DNA of 22,058 nucleotides. Source: an uncultured Aliarcobacter sp. GTDB lineage: Bacteria > Campylobacterota > Campylobacteria > Campylobacterales > Arcobacteraceae. The position numbers were made by a program, and so were the translations under genes. The first letter of the stretch is position 1. Every line of letters starts with the position of its first letter. Location of the stretch: NCBI GenBank assembly GCA_947629065.1, contig CANRCH010000008.1, positions 1 to 22,058 of the forward strand, read 5' to 3'. Positions 1 through 8,674 of this stretch are shown piece by piece. The notes beneath the pieces are model-generated. The model was not told where the DNA came from and made no database searches. It saw nothing but the letters and a program-made list of their open reading frames with translations.

Positions 1-1942
1 TTTTACAAGCATCACTACTTGAAATTTTCTCTTTCATATACAAGTGAAGCACGGTTCCACCTGTATATTTACACTGTAAATCATCTTGTAGGCTTAAAGC
101 TTCAAAAGGATCATCTGTATAATCAACTGGAAGCTGTGAAGAGTTTGTATAGTAGTTATTTGTTTTTGTTCCAGCCTGAATAATTTTTGGATACCTTTTT
201 ATATCCTCTTTTGCAAATCTATATGTTGTTCCTTCTGCTGGAGTTGCTTCAAGATTATATAAATTTCCTGTTCTATCTTGATATTCAAGCATTTTTGTTC
301 TCATAAAATCTAGTAACTCTATAGAAAACTCTATTCCAGTTTCAGTCGATAAATCAATACTCTCATCTTCAAAGAAGTTTTTTAACATCTCATTCATACC
401 ATTTATACCAATAGTTGAAAAGTGGTTATTAAAGTGTGGTAAATATCTTTTTGTATATGGATAAAGCCCTCTATCATACATACTTTGCACAAAAACTCTT
501 TTCTTTTCTAAACTATCTTTTGCCAAATCCATAAGCTCTTCTACACGGTTAAAAAGTCCTTTTATATCGTTTTTATATAGGTAACCTAGTCTTGCCATAT
601 TTAGTGTAACAACTCCAATACTTCCAGTCATCTCTGCACTTCCAAAAAGCCCACCACCTCGTTTTAAAAGCTCTCTTAAATCTAGTTGCAACCTACAACA
701 CATACTTCTTACATGACCTGGTTTATAGGCTTCATCATTTGGAATTAAGTTTCCTTTTTCATCTTTTTTATATTGACTTCCTACAAAGTTTTGAAAATAA
801 GAGCTTCCTATTTTTGCACTGTTTTCAAACAATATATCTGTATTTTCACCATCCCAGTCAAAATCTTCAGTTATATTTACTGTAGGAATTGGGAAAGTAA
901 AAGGTTGTCCTGTTTTATCGCCTTGCGTCATTACTTCATAATAAGCCTTATTTATAGCATTCATCTCTTTTTGAAAGTGCTTATATGTAAGCTCTTCAAA
1001 AGAGTTTGCACCCCTATTTTTTGCCTCTTTTAGTAGTTCACTATCATTTAAATCTTTTAATAGATGCTTTTGATTTTTTGTGGGAATTTGATCTTTTAAA
1101 TCTGTTGGTACTGTCCAATCTATTGTGATATTTGTAAATGGACTTTGTCCCCATCGTGCAGGAACATTTAGGTTATAAATAAAACTTCTAATAGCCTTTT
1201 TTATCTCATTAAACTCTAATTTATCCTTAAAAACATAAGGAGCTAAATATGTATCAAAAGAGCTAAAAGCTTGAGCACCAGCCCATTCACTTTGAAGTAT
1301 TCCTAAGAAATTTGCCATTTGTCCTAAAGCTTCCCTAAAGTGATTTGGAGCTTTGCTTTCAACTCTTCCCCTTACTTCATTAAATCCTTCATCTAGTAGT
1401 ACTCTAAGACTCCAACCAGCACAATAAGCACTTAAACAATCTAAATCATGAATATGTATATCTGCATTTCTATGTGCATACCCTTGCTCTTTTGTGTATA
1501 TCTTATCTAGCCAGTAGTTTGCAATTATTTTTCCTGCACTATTATTTATAAGTCCTGCATGTGAGTAGCCTGTATTTGAATTTGCTTTTATTCTCCAATC
1601 TTCTCCATTTATATACTCTTCTATAGTTTGAGTTGAGTTTATATAAGTTGTATCTTCGTTTAAACCTAAAATCTGCTCTCTTTGGATTTTATGAAGATGT
1701 CTATAAAGTATAAAACTCTTCATCACTGCAAAATATTCTGCTTTATATAACTCTTTTTCTATACAATCCTGAATCTCTTCAACTGTTTTTATATTTTTTG
1801 ATTTAATTTCAAATAGAACATTAAATAGTATAGTTTTATCATAAGGAGTGTTTTCACTTCTAAATGCCTTTTTTATTGCATCTTCAATCTTAAAGACTTC
1901 AAACTTCTCTTTTTTACCATCTCTTTTTATAATATCTATCAT
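1..1942 (-). CDS. nrdD: Anaerobic ribonucleoside-triphosphate reductase, C-terminus cut by window edge
   Basis: Class III ribonucleotide reductase, which reduces NTPs to dNTPs without oxygen using a glycyl radical installed by NrdG. I translated this frame by hand: it is open for 647 codons from the ATG at 1942 (preceded by AAAGGAG) to base 1. The N-terminus is an ATP-cone (starts MIDIIKRDGKKEKFEVFKIE), the allosteric nucleotide-binding domain. The catalytic body carries the segments HNADIHIHDLDC, MCCRLQLDLRELLKRGGG, SAEMTGSIGVVTLNMARLGY and GINGMNEML, all typical of NrdD. The family is about 700 residues, so roughly the last 60, with the Zn-binding cysteines and the glycyl-radical motif, lie outside the window. 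nrdG is probably downstream but not visible. The gene is divergent from argF across a 175-base gap. Confidence 0.96.
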   Translation of the reverse strand, partial: MIDIIKRDGKKEKFEVFKIEDAIKKAFRSENTPYDKTILFNVLFEIKSKNIKTVEEIQDCIEKELYKAEYFAVMKSFILYRHLHKIQREQILGLNEDTTYINSTQTIEEYINGEDWRIKANSNTGYSHAGLINNSAGKIIANYWLDKIYTKEQGYAHRNADIHIHDLDCLSAYCAGWSLRVLLDEGFNEVRGRVESKAPNHFREALGQMANFLGILQSEWAGAQAFSSFDTYLAPYVFKDKLEFNEIKKAIRSFIYNLNVPARWGQSPFTNITIDWTVPTDLKDQIPTKNQKHLLKDLNDSELLKEAKNRGANSFEELTYKHFQKEMNAINKAYYEVMTQGDKTGQPFTFPIPTVNITEDFDWDGENTDILFENSAKIGSSYFQNFVGSQYKKDEKGNLIPNDEAYKPGHVRSMCCRLQLDLRELLKRGGGLFGSAEMTGSIGVVTLNMARLGYLYKNDIKGLFNRVEELMDLAKDSLEKKRVFVQSMYDRGLYPYTKRYLPHFNNHFSTIGINGMNEMLKNFFEDESIDLSTETGIEFSIELLDFMRTKMLEYQDRTGNLYNLEATPAEGTTYRFAKEDIKRYPKIIQAGTKTNNYYTNSSQLPVDYTDDPFEALSLQDDLQCKYTGGTVLHLYMKEKISSSDACK

Positions 1943-2008
1943 TTATACACTCCTTTAACAAACAGTGAAATTTAACCAAGAAGCACTTAATCAAACATAA
2001 GCAAAAAT

Positions 2009-2024
2009 GTCACAAAAGTGTTAC
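2009..2024. promoter_or_regulatory. Imperfect palindrome in the nrdD/argF divergent region
   Basis: The 16 bases GTCACAAAAGTGTTAC read as GTnACA-N4-TGTnAC, a dyad of the size bound by dimeric regulators. It lies 67 bases upstream of the nrdD start and about 94 bases before the argF ATG. An overlapping AAAAGT-GTT-ACTTTT dyad sits at 2014-2028. The dyad is visible in the sequence. A role in redox or nucleotide control of nrdD is only inferred, and it does not match the classical FNR half-site TTGAT. Confidence 0.25.
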
Positions 2025-2105
2025 TTTTTTAAATATTTATATTTCCTCTACTTTTAAGTGTTTATAAAGCATAATTTACTAGAATATTCACTTTTAATCC
2101 ATAAT

Positions 2106-2110
2106 AAGGA
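2106..2110 (+). promoter_or_regulatory. Ribosome binding site that decides the argF start
   Basis: AAGGA lies seven bases before the ATG at 2118. The same frame stays open back to a GTG at 2058, but that start has no Shine-Dalgarno sequence and would add 20 residues not expected in ornithine carbamoyltransferases. A possible -10 box, TAGAAT, lies at 2080-2085 with no convincing -35, as is common in Campylobacterota promoters. Confidence 0.6.
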
Positions 2111-2117
2111 AAACAAT

Positions 2118-3059
2118 ATGAGACACTTTTTAAGTTTAATGGACTTCTCAAAAGAGGAGATTTTAGATATTTTAAAACTTGCAAAAAAAATCAAAGATGA
2201 TGCAAAAGCAGGAAAACACAAAGATTATATGCCAAAAAAGATATTAGGAATGATTTTTGAAAAGAGCTCGACAAGAACAAGAGTATCTTTTGAAGCTGGT
2301 ATTTATGAACTTGGTGGTGTAGGACTATTTTTATCATCAAATGATATTCAACTAGGTCGTGGTGAACCTATGAAGGATACTTCAAGGGTAATTTCAAGAA
2401 TGGTTGATATGGTAATGATTAGAACTTATGAGCAAGAAAAACTTGAAGAGTTTGCAAAATATTCAAAAGTTCCAGTAATAAATGGACTTACAGATAAATA
2501 TCATCCAATTCAATTAATGGCTGATTATCTTACAATTATGGAAGAAGGACTTGATAAAGATTTAGTTGTTGCATATATTGGAGATGGAAATAATATGGCA
2601 CACTCTTGGATAAATCTTGCTGCAAAACTAGGTTTTGAGCTTAGAATTGCAACTCCAAAAAACTATCAAGTAGATAAGAAAGTTTTAGAAAAAGCACTAA
2701 AAGAAGCAGAAAAATCAGGTGCAAAAATCACAACTACAACAAACCCTAAAGAAGCTGCAAAAGGTGCAACGGTTGTTACAACAGATACTTGGATTTCAAT
2801 GGGTCAAGAAGCTGAAAAAAATATGAGAATAAAAGATTTTAGAGGCTTTATTGTTGATGACCAACTAATGAGACTTGCTGATAAAAAAGCAATTTTCCTA
2901 CACTGCTTACCAGCTTATAGAGATTATGAAGTAAGCGAAGCAGTTCTTGAAGGAGCACAAAGTAGAGTTTTTGAAGAGGCTGAAAATAGACTTCATGCAC
3001 AAAAAGGTATTATGGTTTGGCTTGATCGTAGAAGAGATCCAAAAAATGGTGCAAAATAG
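2118..3059 (+). CDS. argF: Ornithine carbamoyltransferase
   Basis: Transfers the carbamoyl group from carbamoyl phosphate to ornithine to give citrulline, in cytoplasmic arginine biosynthesis. The protein is 313 residues from the chosen ATG, the normal family length. The carbamoyl-phosphate loop STRTR is at residues 51-55, followed by the HPIQ motif, DTWISMGQE, and the ornithine-binding HCLPAYR motif near the C-terminus. The HCLP and SMG motifs separate it from aspartate carbamoyltransferase. The stop codon directly abuts the hemN ATG, so the two genes should be co-transcribed and translationally coupled. Confidence 0.96.
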   Translation: MRHFLSLMDFSKEEILDILKLAKKIKDDAKAGKHKDYMPKKILGMIFEKSSTRTRVSFEAGIYELGGVGLFLSSNDIQLGRGEPMKDTSRVISRMVDMVMIRTYEQEKLEEFAKYSKVPVINGLTDKYHPIQLMADYLTIMEEGLDKDLVVAYIGDGNNMAHSWINLAAKLGFELRIATPKNYQVDKKVLEKALKEAEKSGAKITTTTNPKEAAKGATVVTTDTWISMGQEAEKNMRIKDFRGFIVDDQLMRLADKKAIFLHCLPAYRDYEVSEAVLEGAQSRVFEEAENRLHAQKGIMVWLDRRRDPKNGAK

Positions 3060-4427
3060 ATGATAGATTTTGCTAAATTTGTAAAATATTCAAAACCAGG
3101 GCCAAGATATACTTCATATCCAACAGCACCTGAATTTAGTGAGAGTTTTACAAAAGAGGATTTAATAGAGTATTTTAAAAATCAAGATGATAGTAGAAAT
3201 TTATCTTTATACTTTCATCTTCCTTTTTGTAGAAGTGCTTGTTATTTTTGTGGATGTAACACTATTTTTACATCTAAAGAGGATAAAAAATCTAAATATC
3301 TAAGCTATATTTTAAGAGAACTTGATATTTTGAAAAAACATCTAAATACATCTAGAGTTGTAAGTCAAATGCACTTTGGTGGTGGAACTCCTACATTTTT
3401 TTCACCTTCTCAACTAGATGAATTAATCACAAAAACAAAAGAGGTTTTCCCAAACTTCTCAAGCGATGCTGAAATATCTTGTGAAGTAGATCCTAGATAT
3501 TTTACGCAAGAGCATATGGATGTGCTTAAAAAAGGTGGATTTAATAGGCTTAGTTTTGGAGTACAAGATTTAGATGAAACTGTACAAAAAACAATTCATA
3601 GAATTCAACCTTTTGAACTTACAAAAAATGTAATTGATATTGCAAGAGCTGCTGGAATTAAATCTATAAATACAGATTTAATATATGGTTTACCACACCA
3701 AACAAAAGAGACTTTTAAAAACACTTTGGAACAGATGCTTACAATTAGTCCTGATAGATTTGCAGTTTTTAACTATGCACACGTTCCTTGGCTTATGAAA
3801 ACTATGAGAAAGTTTGATGAATCAACATTTCCTAGCCCAGAGGAAAAACTAGAGATGCTAAAACAAACTATTGATTTCTTTACATCAAATGGTTACAAAA
3901 TGGTAGGAATGGATCACTTTGCAAAACCTGATGATGAGCTATTTCTTGCAATAGAAAAAGGTGAACTTCATAGAAACTTCCAAGGATATACAACTAAGGG
4001 TGGAGCTGATTTAATAGGAATTGGAGTTACATCTATTGGAAATGGTGTTGATTATTATGCACAAAACTTTAAAGATCTTGAAGAGTGGGAAAACTCTATT
4101 GATAGAGGTGAATTACCTGTATTTAAAGGTTATAAGTTAAGTGATGATGATATTTTAAGACAACATGTAATTATGGAACTTATGAGTAACTTTGCACTAA
4201 ATATAACTAGAGTTGAAGAACTATTTAAAATCTCATTTAAAAACTATTTTGCAGATGCTTTAGAAGCTTTAAAAGAGTTTGAAGATGCACAACTTCTAAA
4301 AGTTTTTGATGATAGAATTGAAATTTATCAAACAGGAACTATGCTTATACGAAATATTTGTATGCCATTTGATGCATATTTAAATAATATTCCAGAAGAG
4401 AAACGAAGATTTTCTAAGACTATATAA
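3060..4427 (+). CDS. hemN: Oxygen-independent coproporphyrinogen III oxidase
   Basis: Radical-SAM enzyme that oxidatively decarboxylates coproporphyrinogen III to protoporphyrinogen IX in haem synthesis without oxygen. It has 455 residues, close to E. coli HemN (457). The [4Fe-4S]/SAM motif is HLPFCRSACYFCGCN, with ligands Cys57, Cys61 and Cys64, preceded by Tyr51 (equivalent to the SAM-contacting Tyr56 of E. coli). GGGTP is at 107-111. The full length and the CYFCGC form point to true HemN rather than the shorter HemW paralogue. It starts with no gap after the argF stop and lacks a strong ribosome site of its own, which suggests translational coupling. Confidence 0.95.
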   Translation: MIDFAKFVKYSKPGPRYTSYPTAPEFSESFTKEDLIEYFKNQDDSRNLSLYFHLPFCRSACYFCGCNTIFTSKEDKKSKYLSYILRELDILKKHLNTSRVVSQMHFGGGTPTFFSPSQLDELITKTKEVFPNFSSDAEISCEVDPRYFTQEHMDVLKKGGFNRLSFGVQDLDETVQKTIHRIQPFELTKNVIDIARAAGIKSINTDLIYGLPHQTKETFKNTLEQMLTISPDRFAVFNYAHVPWLMKTMRKFDESTFPSPEEKLEMLKQTIDFFTSNGYKMVGMDHFAKPDDELFLAIEKGELHRNFQGYTTKGGADLIGIGVTSIGNGVDYYAQNFKDLEEWENSIDRGELPVFKGYKLSDDDILRQHVIMELMSNFALNITRVEELFKISFKNYFADALEALKEFEDAQLLKVFDDRIEIYQTGTMLIRNICMPFDAYLNNIPEEKRRFSKTI

Positions 4428-4442
4428 ATAGGACAATATTAT

Positions 4443-4478
4443 AAGAAGTAGTAAACCGTAAAATATTTACTACTTCTT
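4443..4478. terminator. Inverted repeat at the hemN/lpxK convergence
   Basis: A perfect 13-bp stem pairs 4443-4455 with 4466-4478 around a 10-base loop. The right arm contains the last codons and stop of lpxK. The stem is AT-rich and has no good T tract on either side, so it may be a weak bidirectional terminator or a 3'-end stabilising hairpin. Confidence 0.5.
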
Positions 4479-5465
4479 AAACTCAGATATATAATTTTTC
4501 AAACTACTTAAATCTAAATCATCATTAAACTTTATATCCAAATCCATTAGATAAATATTTTTTATATCAAACTCTTTTAATTTTACATAATCTTTTAGAG
4601 TTGTTAAAATTGCATAATCTTTATACTTTTCTAAAATATTATCTATCTCTTGTTTTGTGAAGTTATGATGATCAGCAAATGCTAGAAGTTTCACATTTTT
4701 TGGTACAAATTCAAGCAATCTTTTTGGTTTTGAAATGGCTGTCAAAAGAAGAGTTTTTTCTGATAATATTGCCTCTTTTCCATCTTTAGTTTCTTCATCT
4801 ATAGAATTATTTTCATTTAAATTTCTTATAACAACAACTCTATTAAAATCCCTGCCCTCTTTTAACTCCAAATCACAAAGTGCATAAAAGCTTTTTGGCT
4901 CTCTATAAGCTCCACTTGGAAGGCAAAAATCATTTGTAGGCTCTTTTTTTGCTCTTAATAAAATATCAAATTTTTTTATATTATATTTTGAAAATCCATC
5001 ATCAAGAAAAATTATTTTACACTTTAACTCTTTTGCTTTTTCTATCGCTTTTGCTCTATTTTCACTTACTATTACAGTTGCTTTTTTCAAAGATAGTGCC
5101 AAAACCATAGCTTCATCGCCACTTGTTTTTACATCTACTTTTATATCGCCTTTATGCGAAACTACAAAAAGCCCTTTTGACTCTCTTCCATATCCTCTTA
5201 AAATAACACAAGCATCATCATATTTTTTAGCTAATGCAATAGCAACAGGAGTTTTCCCACTTCCACCAACAACAATATTTCCAATAGAGATAATAGGAAT
5301 TTCAAAATCTATTTTTGAAGCTGTGGCTCTTTTTAGCAAAATTATTAACATATATATAAAAGTAAGCGGAAGAAGTAAAAAAGAGATGATTTTTTGAAAA
5401 GAGTTTGGAAAGAAGAGATAATCTTCAATCCAAAAAATAAGCTTTTCTTTCAAGCTTATATCCAC
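4470..5465 (-). CDS. lpxK: Tetraacyldisaccharide 4'-kinase
   Basis: Phosphorylates the 4' position of tetraacyldisaccharide 1-phosphate to form lipid IVA, on the inner face of the cytoplasmic membrane. It has 331 residues. A membrane-associating hydrophobic segment lies at about 26-45. The Walker A P-loop is at 62-72 as GNIVVGGSGKTP, with Ser where most family members have Thr. A DDGF motif, typical of LpxK, lies near residue 155. The start codon is GTG at 5465, overlapping the end of the aminotransferase gene by 10 bases; no methionine codon occurs before residue 39, so a later start would delete conserved sequence. It is last in a six-gene operon. Confidence 0.93.
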   Translation of the reverse strand: MDISLKEKLIFWIEDYLFFPNSFQKIISFLLLPLTFIYMLIILLKRATASKIDFEIPIISIGNIVVGGSGKTPVAIALAKKYDDACVILRGYGRESKGLFVVSHKGDIKVDVKTSGDEAMVLALSLKKATVIVSENRAKAIEKAKELKCKIIFLDDGFSKYNIKKFDILLRAKKEPTNDFCLPSGAYREPKSFYALCDLELKEGRDFNRVVVIRNLNENNSIDEETKDGKEAILSEKTLLLTAISKPKRLLEFVPKNVKLLAFADHHNFTKQEIDNILEKYKDYAILTTLKDYVKLKEFDIKNIYLMDLDIKFNDDLDLSSLKNYISEFKK

Positions 5466-6595
5466 TCTTTTGCAACTTCAATTACACAATTACAGATATA
5501 ATCCAAATCTTCATTGCTTAAACTTGCATATATTGGAAGGGATAATATTTGTTGATAGTTGTGAAGTGCATTTGGAAATGCTGTTATTTTATATGAATAT
5601 TTATTTTTATAATACGATAAAAGATGAAGTGGAATATAATTTAGTGCTGTTGATACACCTTTTTCTTTTAAAGCTCTTGCAAATGCATCTCTATTTCTTG
5701 AAATTTTGATTATAAATTGAGTATAAATATGACCCTCTTTATAAGGTAAAATAGTAATATGTTTTACATCTTTTAGTTTTTCTTCATAAATTTTTGCAAT
5801 CTCTTGTCTTCTTTTTATAAATGAATCTGTTTTTTTAAGCTGTGCAATTGCATAAGCAGCATCAAGCTCTGATAAATCAAATTTATGACCAATATCATCT
5901 ACATCATAAACATAATCTAGGTTTCCATAATTATCATAAGCTGTTGTAATTGCGTGAGTTCTAAGTAGTTTTGCTCTTTTTGCAAACTCATCATTATTTG
6001 TTACAATAACTCCTGAACGACTTATTGCATATTTTGAAGGTGATGGATTTGTAGAAAAAATTGTCATATCTGCACCCAAACTTCCAACTTTTTTTCCTTT
6101 ATACATAGATCCTAATGCAGCTCTACAATCCTCTATTATTAAAATATTATGCTTTTTTGCTATCTCATAAATTTTATCTAAATCAGGTGCTAGACCACCA
6201 ATAAATGTAATTATTGCAGCTCTTAATTTTTTTGATTTATTTGCAATAATTGCTTCTTCAAATTTTTCAATATCAATATTCATATTTTCCAAATTTATAT
6301 CCACAAAAATTGGCTCTGCATCAAAATGTCTTACAGTTTCAGGAAGATTTACAAAAGAGTTTACACTCATTAAAATCTTATCACCTCTTTTTAATTTCAT
6401 AGAACTAAGTGCCAAATGAAGTGCAGCTGTTGAAGTTGCAGTTGCTATTGAGTGTTTTGCTCCAATATACTCTGTAATTCCATTTTCAAACTCAATAACT
6501 TTTGATAAATCATTTTTTGCTTCTAAAACAGATTTTAGTTGATTTATCTCCTCATCATCTAAAGTTGCTTTATATATTGCAATATTTCTACCCAT
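5456..6595 (-). CDS. DegT/DnrJ/EryC1/StrS-family PLP aminotransferase
   Basis: PLP-dependent aminotransferase of the sugar-nucleotide type, 379 residues, fold type I. It shows the family hallmarks ATATSTAALHLAL (PLP phosphate region, about 51-63), EPIFVDIN, and IIEDCRAALGSMYKGKKVGSLG, where Asp156 should contact the pyridine nitrogen. The Schiff-base lysine is probably Lys188 in STNPSPSKYAISRSG. This loop is unusual because most relatives have K-x-(I/L)-TTGEGG or TTSGGG there. The gene overlaps nadE by 8 bases and lpxK by 10. Its position next to lpxK suggests an amino sugar of LPS or lipid A, by analogy with GnnB or KdnA, but no partner oxidoreductase is nearby. The substrate is unknown. Confidence 0.85.
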   Translation of the reverse strand: MGRNIAIYKATLDDEEINQLKSVLEAKNDLSKVIEFENGITEYIGAKHSIATATSTAALHLALSSMKLKRGDKILMSVNSFVNLPETVRHFDAEPIFVDINLENMNIDIEKFEEAIIANKSKKLRAAIITFIGGLAPDLDKIYEIAKKHNILIIEDCRAALGSMYKGKKVGSLGADMTIFSTNPSPSKYAISRSGVIVTNNDEFAKRAKLLRTHAITTAYDNYGNLDYVYDVDDIGHKFDLSELDAAYAIAQLKKTDSFIKRRQEIAKIYEEKLKDVKHITILPYKEGHIYTQFIIKISRNRDAFARALKEKGVSTALNYIPLHLLSYYKNKYSYKITAFPNALHNYQQILSLPIYASLSNEDLDYICNCVIEVAKEWI

Positions 6596-7358
6596 TAAAC
6601 TCTCCTAAACTAGCTATTTTTGGCATTTTTCTTTTAAACTCATTTATTTTTACTCTTGAATCAATTTTTGTCATAAAATCATCTTCAAAATTAAGGTTTT
6701 TTAACTCTTCAAAGGTTTTTTCTTCATCATATTTTGCCTTTAAATATGAATCAATTTTAGAGTATGTATATCCTAAATCATCTTCATCGCTTTGTCCACT
6801 ATAAAAATCTGCACTCGGTTTTTTTTCTATTATTTCAACATTTACACCTAAATATTTTGCAAATTCAAATAAATCACTTTTATATATATCTCCAATTGGA
6901 TTAAATGCATACGCACTATCTCCAAAAATTGTGCTATATCCTAAAAGTATCTCACTTTTGTTTGAAGTTCCCACAACCAAAGCTTTTTTAACACTTGAAA
7001 TATCAAATAAAACACTCATTCTAAGTCTTGCACTAAAGTTTCCAATTCTTAAAAAATCATTTTGCATACTTTTTATATATGCATTTAACATAGGTTCTAT
7101 TGATACAATTTCATAGTTTATATCAAATTTTTCACAAAGTTTTATAGAGTCATCAACTGAAGATTGTGAAGAAAAAGATGAAGGCATTAAAACAGCTGTT
7201 ATGCTCTCTTTTTTAAATGCTTCTTTACATAAAACTGCAACAACAGCCGAATCAAGACCACCAGAAAGTCCAAATACTACATTTTGAACTCCAGTTTTTT
7301 CTAACTCATCTTGAAGAAATTTTATTAAATTTTCCTTAACATTTTTCCAATCTTTCAT
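6588..7358 (-). CDS. nadE: NAD synthetase, NadE
   Basis: Final step of NAD synthesis: ATP-dependent amidation of nicotinic acid adenine dinucleotide. It has 256 residues, the length of the ammonia-dependent form, with no N-terminal glutaminase domain. The PP-loop ATP-binding motif SGGLDS is at 32-37, and the substrate and ATP regions GTSNKSEILLGYSTIFGDSA and the KPSADFYSGQSDEDDLG segment are present. The ATG at 7358 lies 20 bases after the upstream small gene. A nadE-lpxK association is, from memory, also seen in Campylobacter and Helicobacter. Confidence 0.95.
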   Translation of the reverse strand: MKDWKNVKENLIKFLQDELEKTGVQNVVFGLSGGLDSAVVAVLCKEAFKKESITAVLMPSSFSSQSSVDDSIKLCEKFDINYEIVSIEPMLNAYIKSMQNDFLRIGNFSARLRMSVLFDISSVKKALVVGTSNKSEILLGYSTIFGDSAYAFNPIGDIYKSDLFEFAKYLGVNVEIIEKKPSADFYSGQSDEDDLGYTYSKIDSYLKAKYDEEKTFEELKNLNFEDDFMTKIDSRVKINEFKRKMPKIASLGEFNG

Positions 7359-7378
7359 TTTCTAAACCTCATTTAAGA

Positions 7379-7603
7379 TTATATATCATCTTTCTTTGTT
7401 TTTAGATAAATCTCATCTAAATAAGTAGAGTTTCCTTTAATATGTTCAACTCTTTTATCAATAAGCCTAAAAACAATATCTTTTAACTCATCTTCATCAA
7501 AATATTTTAAATAATTTGGATTTATATCTATTACTTTATCATTATCATCAATTTTTAAAAGCTCTTTTATCTCATTTATTAAATCTTCTTTTATATCACT
7601 CAA
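7379..7603 (-). CDS. Small acidic hypothetical protein
   Basis: A 74-residue charged protein with no cysteine, signal peptide or membrane segment, which I do not recognise. It reads as a short helical protein with a central NPNYLKYFDEDELKDIVFRL stretch and a conserved-looking ELK/DxxDxV pattern. The start is TTG at 7603, two bases after the stop of the [2Fe-2S] gene, with AGGA about eight bases upstream. There is no other methionine in the frame, so TTG is the only reasonable start. Its tight packing between two solid genes in one operon supports it being real. It could be an operon-specific regulator or accessory protein, but nothing in the sequence decides this. Confidence 0.7.
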   Translation of the reverse strand: MSDIKEDLINEIKELLKIDDNDKVIDINPNYLKYFDEDELKDIVFRLIDKRVEHIKGNSTYLDEIYLKTKKDDI

Positions 7604-7605
7604 AT

Positions 7606-7836
7606 CTATTTTCCTGTAAATTTATTTAAAATCTCTTCAATATATAGCTCCATTTTTTGCTCACCTATATCATCTTTTGCACATCTACATGAACCACAAC
7701 AAGTTCCAGCATCTGTTAAATTTCCTATTTCTTCAATAGTTTTTGCACCTTTTTCTTTGATTGCAAAAATTATTTCTGCTAGGCTTACTTGTTTGCAAGT
7801 ACATACTATATATGAGTTTGGAAAACTTTTTGCCAT
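7606..7836 (-). CDS. Bfd-like [2Fe-2S]-binding protein
   Basis: A 76-residue protein with the bacterioferritin-associated ferredoxin (BFD) fold signature: CTC at Cys12/Cys14 and CGSC at Cys47/Cys50, about 32 residues apart. These are the four expected [2Fe-2S] ligands. Two further cysteines, Cys46 and Cys52, flank the second pair and give the run CCGSCRC. Relatives work as Bfd (iron release from bacterioferritin), or as domains of NifU, NirB and amine oxidases. No partner ferritin or reductase is adjacent, so the redox partner is unknown. Its start overlaps the stop of the upstream gene as TAATG. Confidence 0.85.
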   Translation of the reverse strand: MAKSFPNSYIVCTCKQVSLAEIIFAIKEKGAKTIEEIGNLTDAGTCCGSCRCAKDDIGEQKMELYIEEILNKFTGK

Positions 7837-8591
7837 TAATTACCCCTAGATTTTTTTATAATTTCATAAGCTTCATTTAAATCTTGAAGTTTTTTTGTAG
7901 CTTCATCTATAATTGTTTGACTAGCACCTTGACCTGCAATTATATCAGGATGGTGTTTTTTTACTAGGTTTCTATAGTTTTTCTTAATGGTATTGTCATC
8001 ATCATTTTCATTTGATTCTAAAATTGCATAAGCTTTTTCAATACTTATTTTCTCTTCTTGCATTCTTGCTTTATAAAAGTTTTCAAAATTTGAAATAAGT
8101 CTTAGATAATCTTCCTCTTTTATATCTAAAGCTTGTGCTATATCTTCTGTTATTTCTTGCTCTTGCTTTGAAAATTCACCATCAATAAATGCAATATTTA
8201 ATAAATACTCCAAATATTTCACTCTTGCATCATAGTTGTGTTTTGTAAGCATCAAAAGATTTTGGCAAATTAAAAAAAGATTTGAATAATCCTCTTTCTC
8301 TTTATTATATAGCTCTTTTAATCTTCCACGAACCTCTTGGTCATTTTCAAAGTGTCTTGAAATATCACTTAAAGTGTGTTTGATTAATTCAGCTTCAAGT
8401 TCACTTACTTTTCCATCTGCTTTTGCAACTTTTGCCATAAGTGCTACAAGTAGCCCTGCTTCGTGCTTTAATATATCTCCAGAAAAAGTCTCTTTTCTTT
8501 TAATATTTATATTTTTAAAACTATCTGTATTATAATTTTTTCCTATTGCATATAAAACAGCAATAATCACTAGTAGTACAATAAATTCCAT
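7836..8591 (-). CDS. Membrane-anchored TerB/J-domain co-chaperone (DjlA-like)
   Basis: A 251-residue protein with three parts: an N-terminal transmembrane anchor (2-17), a TerB-like all-helical domain (about 42-165) with the two metal-type DGxxxxxE repeats KADGKVSELE and FIDGEFSKQE, and a C-terminal J domain with the HPD motif at 214-216. This is the architecture of DjlA, a type III DnaJ protein that stimulates DnaK at the inner membrane. I chose the ATG at 8591, right before the anchor; the frame extends to a TTG at 8630, but that would put a charged 13-residue tail in front with no better ribosome site. First gene of the operon running to lpxK, divergent from tatB. Confidence 0.82.
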   Translation of the reverse strand: MEFIVLLVIIAVLYAIGKNYNTDSFKNINIKRKETFSGDILKHEAGLLVALMAKVAKADGKVSELEAELIKHTLSDISRHFENDQEVRGRLKELYNKEKEDYSNLFLICQNLLMLTKHNYDARVKYLEYLLNIAFIDGEFSKQEQEITEDIAQALDIKEEDYLRLISNFENFYKARMQEEKISIEKAYAILESNENDDDNTIKKNYRNLVKKHHPDIIAGQGASQTIIDEATKKLQDLNEAYEIIKKSRGN

Positions 8592-8674
8592 AAAACCTAC
8601 TTTTTTATAATTTTTCCTAGATTTTATCAAACTTTAGATAAAATCCCTACTTTATAAAGATTTTGGAGCAAAAT

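Noticed and set aside
773..1033. Plus-strand open frame of 86 codons
   Set aside because: It lies antisense inside nrdD, whose translation matches the family throughout; no ribosome site or recognisable protein.
2058..2117. GTG-initiated extension of argF
   Set aside because: No ribosome site, and it overlaps the probable promoter; the ATG at 2118 has AAGGA and gives the normal family length.
5470..7116. Plus-strand open frames opposite the aminotransferase and nadE
   Set aside because: They are antisense to well-supported conserved genes and have no recognisable protein features.
8592..8630. TTG-initiated extension of the DjlA-like protein
   Set aside because: Would put a basic tail before the membrane anchor with no better ribosome site; the ATG at 8591 fits DjlA architecture.
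8663..8674. TTG-initiated extension of tatB
   Set aside because: It overlaps the GGAG that serves the ATG at 8675, and TatB normally begins MF at this point.
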